The translations under genes and the position numbers were made by a program. A stretch of DNA of 64,000 bases from Actinomadura terrae (GTDB lineage: Bacteria; Actinomycetota; Actinomycetes; Streptosporangiales; Streptosporangiaceae). Position 1 is the first letter of the stretch, and the number at the start of each line of letters is the position of its first letter. Shown in pieces: positions 60,405-64,000 of this stretch. Where the stretch lies: the NCBI RefSeq assembly GCF_022751215.1, contig NZ_JAICDG010000003.1, positions 248,001 through 312,000 on the forward strand, written 5' to 3'. The notes under the pieces are model-generated. The model was not told the DNA's origin. It did no database searches and worked only from the letters and a program-made list of their open reading frames with translations.

Positions 60405-63400
60405 CTAATCGCCGTTGAGGAAGTCGACGTCCAGGTCATAGAACGCCTGCCGAGCCCACGAGTAGAGCTCCGGGGTACTCCTTATCTGTGGGGCGAGTGT
60501 GGCGAGTATGCCTGCTCGCCACTCTCTGGGCAAAAGGCGGGCTTCCGCCGAGAGTTGGCGTATAAGAACATATGTGACCATGCGATTTTCGCCGAAACGA
60601 AGGCATGTCTCATAAGCGTCCATGAGTTCGAGGTTGTCTCCTCCGTGTTTTGCTCTACTGGTCCATAGCTTGATAAGTGCATGAGTAAGCGAGACGGTTT
60701 TGTTGGAGCCGGTAGTGGTGAACAGGGTCGTTTTGAGATCATGTCCAAAGCTTTCTGTGCGACTCATCGGCGCCAAGGCGTGAATCAGAATATCTTCCGT
60801 TGCGTCGCACAAGAACTGTGCGGATATCTGCATCTCCATCGTGTCGGCAAAAATTAGGCTCGCAGTGTCGGGAAGGTATCCGAACGTCCAGTTGGCAGAG
60901 AATGATTGAACGGCCAGCTCTGAAGTTGGACAGGTGAGCTTGATGCCGCGCCTGCCGCGCGCGGTCTGAGTTCGTTCTAGTCGGATGGTTCTGATCAGGC
61001 TTGACCAGCCTGATTTTGGGAGTTGTGACTGCATTAGGCGAGCGCAGCGCCACCATGGCGTCACCGGATCCGGGGCGCCTGGGAAGAGTTCGCGCCCGGT
61101 CACCGACCCCTTGATGACCGTCGTAAGGAAGAGGATGTTTGCCATGTAAATCGCATGAAGAGCGGTGACTGACTGTCGGCGTGGCGCATACTCATTGTAG
61201 TTACCGCGTGCTTCTAGTGCGGTGTGAAAACAAGCAAGGGTGAAGTCACCTATGGCCTGGCACTCCTCCTCTGGGAGGTGGGAAAGCAGTTCGACAAGAA
61301 ATTTGACGATTGGTTCGCGGGCGGTGAGCGGTGCGTAGGAAATTAGCACGCGGAGAAATGTGTCGTCGACTACTTGATGACGAGAGCTGCGGAGAGAGGC
61401 GTCGGCGAGGCCGATCAATTCGCGTGTCACCAGCCTGGCCACAAGAAATTCACCGAAGGTGGCATGGAGGAACTCGTAGGTGCTGAGCCGAGTTTTATGT
61501 GCGACTGCCTGTGTTTGGTGGATGAAGAAGAAGCGTCCAATGACAGCCTGGCCGGGGGTGATGGGGGCCTTGAAGCCGATATTGGGTCCACCAGTGCGTC
61601 CAGGGAAAAGGGCGGTAAGATCGTCGTTCAGTTCTTGTTCTGTTGTCCACTGGCGACCTCGATTGAACATGGCGAAGGCAGCGATTGACAGTCGGAGGAG
61701 CTCATCATCGGCCGCCGCCTTAATTGCTTGGTCGCTCAGCGCTGGGCTGGTCTTTTTGACCTCGCGTTCAGCAAAGCGGGACATAAGGCGCTGGTAGAGG
61801 TCCGCTAGGCCAAGGGTGCCGTCGTATTTCTGGAGTGCGTTCGCGTCCGCGTCATAAAGGGCGAGCATTAGTAGTAGGAGTGGTTGGCGGGCGAGTTCGC
61901 CATGCAATAGGGCTGTGGCCGTGGGAAGCGGGTGAAGGTCGCGATTTGTAAAATAGGAAGCGTTAGCGCTATTCCATGTGTCGAGCCATTGGGTGACCTG
62001 GTGGTCCGAGAACGGTTCAAGGCGTATCGCGTCGACCCCGTCGGACGGAGTACGGGCACAGTCCGCGACAGTGGTCCGGCTCGTGATGATGAACACGACG
62101 GGCCGTCCTTGGTCGGACTCGCGTTCCTGGAATCGGACCACCTGATGGAGATAGTCCGACTGGCTGACTCCCGTTGCTTGGACAAGTTCGTCGAAGCCGT
62201 CCAGAATGACGACAGGGAGGGCGCCGCGCGCTGTTCCCGCCAGTTTTGGCCACTTTATTGACTCGCCGGTGGCATCGCGGACGGCGTGCTCAATCTGAGT
62301 TTGGAGGTCGACATCAGCCGGGGTCTCGCGGAGCACGACTCGGACAGTCATAAAGTCGTTTGCTGGTAGCCGCGCTGCCAGGACCTGGGTGAGCACCGAC
62401 TTTCCCGACCCAGGCTGGCCGAGCAGCAGAAGGGGTCTCTGCGCCGCCTCCGGCGCGGTGAGATGGCCGATCAGTAACTCCTGGAGGTCGTCCCGGACAG
62501 GAACGTCCTCCCACCAATCCTCCTTGGTAAGCATGTCGACCTGGCTTGCATACTTCGTACGGTAACGAGGGTTGACGTACGCGGCTTCGAGGTTGGGAAT
62601 GACCATTCCGGCGGGTGCGCCATCGGACTCGGACAGCGGACGCTGGAGCCGAGCGCGGTAACGACGGGACAGTGCAGTGCGCTGATCCCCTATGGACTGG
62701 TCAGCGGCAATCTTGTCCAGGACCTGCCGGACCCCGATAAGTCCTGTCTGAATTTTGCGGATTTCACTTCGTGTGGCCTCATGGTCAGTCCGGGCCACCC
62801 AGAAGCACAGCTCGGGGAAGTCCACCGTGAGCTTTTGAAAATGCTCCTCGAAAAGCCGAACAGCTGCCAAGGGCACATCGATTCTGATATTGTGGCGGAG
62901 GCGGCGCTGATCGGTAAATCCTAGCCGGTCCCAGACGGCCAGACCCGTGATAAAGCGCACCAAGTCGTGGCCCAGCTTCTTCTGAAAGCTCAGCAGGTCG
63001 TCCATTAGAATTTCGTAAGGCCTTGCTGGCGTGATCAGCGGGATTTCGGTGCCGGTCAGGCCCGCGACAAGCAGGGGGACGGCGGACGGGTCGCCGCCCG
63101 CTATCGCCACCTGTTCGGCCTTGCTGATCCGCAGTTCCCGGACGTCGAACGGAAGGTCCACCTCCGCCACGGCCTCGAAGAACGCCGTGACCACCAGCAC
63201 GCGCTGGGCAGCCGCCAACAGCTCGGTCCGATCGGTGCGGCCGAGGCCGCGCTTCTTCGCCACGAGCCCCCGGACGAGGTCGTGCCCGTGCCGGAAAAGC
63301 TCGCCCTTGGCGTCGAAGAGGCTGAGTGCGAAGGTGCTGCCGCCGCCGGTCGCGGCCAGCAGCAGGCCGCCGGTCAGGCGGTCGAGCGCGGTGACGATCT

Positions 63401-63458
63401 TACTTTCGCCGCCGCCGAGCAGTCGGACGGCGTCGGCGTAGGTGAGTCCGCGGGCCAC
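60405..63458 (-). CDS. NACHT-domain NTPase, candidate immune protein
   Basis: 1017 aa from GTG 63458 (GGAG five bases upstream). An N-terminal helical domain (about 1-230) has MARGLTYADAVRLLGGGESK-type wording, like the NNH domains of bacterial NACHT proteins. The NACHT NTPase has Walker A GQPGSGKS (347-354), Walker B LPVVILDGFDEL (414-425) and FIITSR (456-461). A helical C-terminal half (about 560-1017) has no named repeat. The 3' two-thirds is visibly poorer in GC than neighbours, suggesting transfer. Family members include STAND-type antiphage proteins. No separate effector gene; the N-terminal domain may be the effector. Confidence 0.9.
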   Translation of the reverse strand: MARGLTYADAVRLLGGGESKIVTALDRLTGGLLLAATGGGSTFALSLFDAKGELFRHGHDLVRGLVAKKRGLGRTDRTELLAAAQRVLVVTAFFEAVAEVDLPFDVRELRISKAEQVAIAGGDPSAVPLLVAGLTGTEIPLITPARPYEILMDDLLSFQKKLGHDLVRFITGLAVWDRLGFTDQRRLRHNIRIDVPLAAVRLFEEHFQKLTVDFPELCFWVARTDHEATRSEIRKIQTGLIGVRQVLDKIAADQSIGDQRTALSRRYRARLQRPLSESDGAPAGMVIPNLEAAYVNPRYRTKYASQVDMLTKEDWWEDVPVRDDLQELLIGHLTAPEAAQRPLLLLGQPGSGKSVLTQVLAARLPANDFMTVRVVLRETPADVDLQTQIEHAVRDATGESIKWPKLAGTARGALPVVILDGFDELVQATGVSQSDYLHQVVRFQERESDQGRPVVFIITSRTTVADCARTPSDGVDAIRLEPFSDHQVTQWLDTWNSANASYFTNRDLHPLPTATALLHGELARQPLLLLMLALYDADANALQKYDGTLGLADLYQRLMSRFAEREVKKTSPALSDQAIKAAADDELLRLSIAAFAMFNRGRQWTTEQELNDDLTALFPGRTGGPNIGFKAPITPGQAVIGRFFFIHQTQAVAHKTRLSTYEFLHATFGEFLVARLVTRELIGLADASLRSSRHQVVDDTFLRVLISYAPLTAREPIVKFLVELLSHLPEEECQAIGDFTLACFHTALEARGNYNEYAPRRQSVTALHAIYMANILFLTTVIKGSVTGRELFPGAPDPVTPWWRCARLMQSQLPKSGWSSLIRTIRLERTQTARGRRGIKLTCPTSELAVQSFSANWTFGYLPDTASLIFADTMEMQISAQFLCDATEDILIHALAPMSRTESFGHDLKTTLFTTTGSNKTVSLTHALIKLWTSRAKHGGDNLELMDAYETCLRFGENRMVTYVLIRQLSAEARLLPREWRAGILATLAPQIRSTPELYSWARQAFYDLDVDFLNGD

Positions 63459-63607
63459 ATGCGCTCCAGGGGGCGAGGGAGGGAAGGCACTCGTCCATCG
63501 TCCCGAAAGGGCCCACCATTAATCCGGCGAATCACCGACCACCCCTGGCCGCATCCCCCCGCCGGGGATGGGCCGTCGCGATCCGGTGGGGTGGCATCGT
63601 CGAGATC
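63459..63607. other. Gap between NACHT gene and small coiled-coil gene
   Basis: 149 bases. No gene seen. It could hold a promoter for the NACHT gene or be an operon spacer, since both genes run leftward. Confidence 0.35.
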
Positions 63608-63919
63608 TCAGGTGCTGAGGAGGGTGGTGACGAGGGCAACGACCACTGACGCGGTCGCGGCCAAAAGGGACAACAGGGTCATGGTGTGGCGGAAGCGCTT
63701 GTCGAGATAGGCGTGGGTTACCTGGTTGCGCTCGGCGGAGGTGATGCGGTCGTCGAGGTCGGCGATGTGGCGGATGTGGCCGCGGGCCTGCTGCTCGTGC
63801 AGTTCGATGCGCTGGAGGAGCAGTGCGAACTGGCCCTCCAGGTTGGCGATCTGCACGTCGAGGTCGCGGCGCAGCTCCGCCAGCGCCAGCTCCAGGGTGA
63901 ACGGTCCATCCTCGGTCAC
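63608..63919 (-). CDS. Small coiled-coil, C-terminal membrane-anchored protein
   Basis: 103 aa from GTG 63919. A long coiled coil (about 8-66, LALAELRRDLDVQIANLEGQ onward with heptad Leu/Ile) ends in a single membrane span (about 80-101, MTLLSLLAATASVVVALVTTLL) and a two-residue tail: a tail-anchored layout. It lies upstream of and in the same direction as the NACHT gene. Unknown family; may be a membrane partner of the NACHT protein or unrelated. Confidence 0.72.
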   Translation of the reverse strand: MTEDGPFTLELALAELRRDLDVQIANLEGQFALLLQRIELHEQQARGHIRHIADLDDRITSAERNQVTHAYLDKRFRHTMTLLSLLAATASVVVALVTTLLST

Positions 63920-64000
63920 GGCGATCGGGCCCCTTCCTGTAGGGGGTTCCCGCCGGCAATCCGGTCCGCCGGCGGCGGACCCACTTCCAGAGTAGGAACT

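Noticed and set aside
1..64000. CRISPR arrays, tRNA or rRNA genes, insertion sequences, prophage
   Set aside because: No regularly spaced repeats, cloverleaf-like sequences, rRNA motifs, transposase or integrase domains were seen by eye; a tool-based scan was not possible.

Overview
This window is a 64-kb piece of a very high-GC actinobacterial chromosome. Marker genes sepH, cutRS, DUF4193, DUF3710, ceoBC and a bL37-like micro-ORF, together with many GTG starts and 4-bp stop/start overlaps, suggest a Streptosporangiales/Thermomonosporaceae-like organism such as Actinomadura. The genus is inferred, not shown. No rRNA, tRNA, CRISPR array, insertion sequence or integrase was seen.

Layout: 1-12 kb holds a partial DrrA-like ABC ATPase, a pair of PH-domain membrane proteins, sepH (divergent from a repeat-bearing membrane protein), an ALO-type FAD oxidase, an MFS transporter, a lytic transglycosylase, ferrochelatase, a SuhB-like phosphatase and a 58-aa protein. 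12-19 kb holds cutRS and two membrane Ser/Thr kinases; one kinase is fused to an extracellular family-5 solute-binding domain. 19-30 kb begins with DUF4193 and ends with dut, DUF3710 and the bL37-like ORF. Between them lie an archaeal-type ('alternate') valyl-tRNA synthetase, a CYP125-like P450 and a tight six-gene operon with MauE-, MauD- and Cys-rich MauA-like proteins.

30-45 kb is a mixed accessory stretch: PIG-L deacetylase, secreted proteins, an imine-reductase/MerR pair, an ABC transporter, an ArsR/SRPBCC operon with two clear operators, a sigma factor with a partner membrane protein, MurJ, PhzF, an L,D-transpeptidase and a DHA2 efflux pump. 45-52 kb returns to conserved core genes: OB-fold protein, DUF3159, CeoC, CeoB, APC permease and a TrmA-like methyltransferase. 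In mycobacteria the order suhB / DUF4193 / dut / DUF3710 / OB-fold / DUF3159 / ceoC / ceoB / APC / methyltransferase is nearly contiguous. Here that backbone is opened by three accessory insertions.

52-64 kb is variable: GNAT enzymes, an XRE-type regulator, a tandemly duplicated and decaying small-gene unit with repeated hairpins, a lipoprotein gene broken by one in-frame TAA, a secreted beta-helix protein, an Eis-like acetyltransferase and a 1017-aa NACHT NTPase of the kind found in bacterial immunity, preceded by a small coiled-coil membrane protein.

Best candidates for undescribed biology are the Mau-like operon without MauB or MauG (25.5-28.4 kb), the NACHT protein with its small membrane neighbour (60.4-63.9 kb), the kinase/solute-binding fusion (14.2-17.0 kb) and the alternate ValRS (20.9-23.4 kb).
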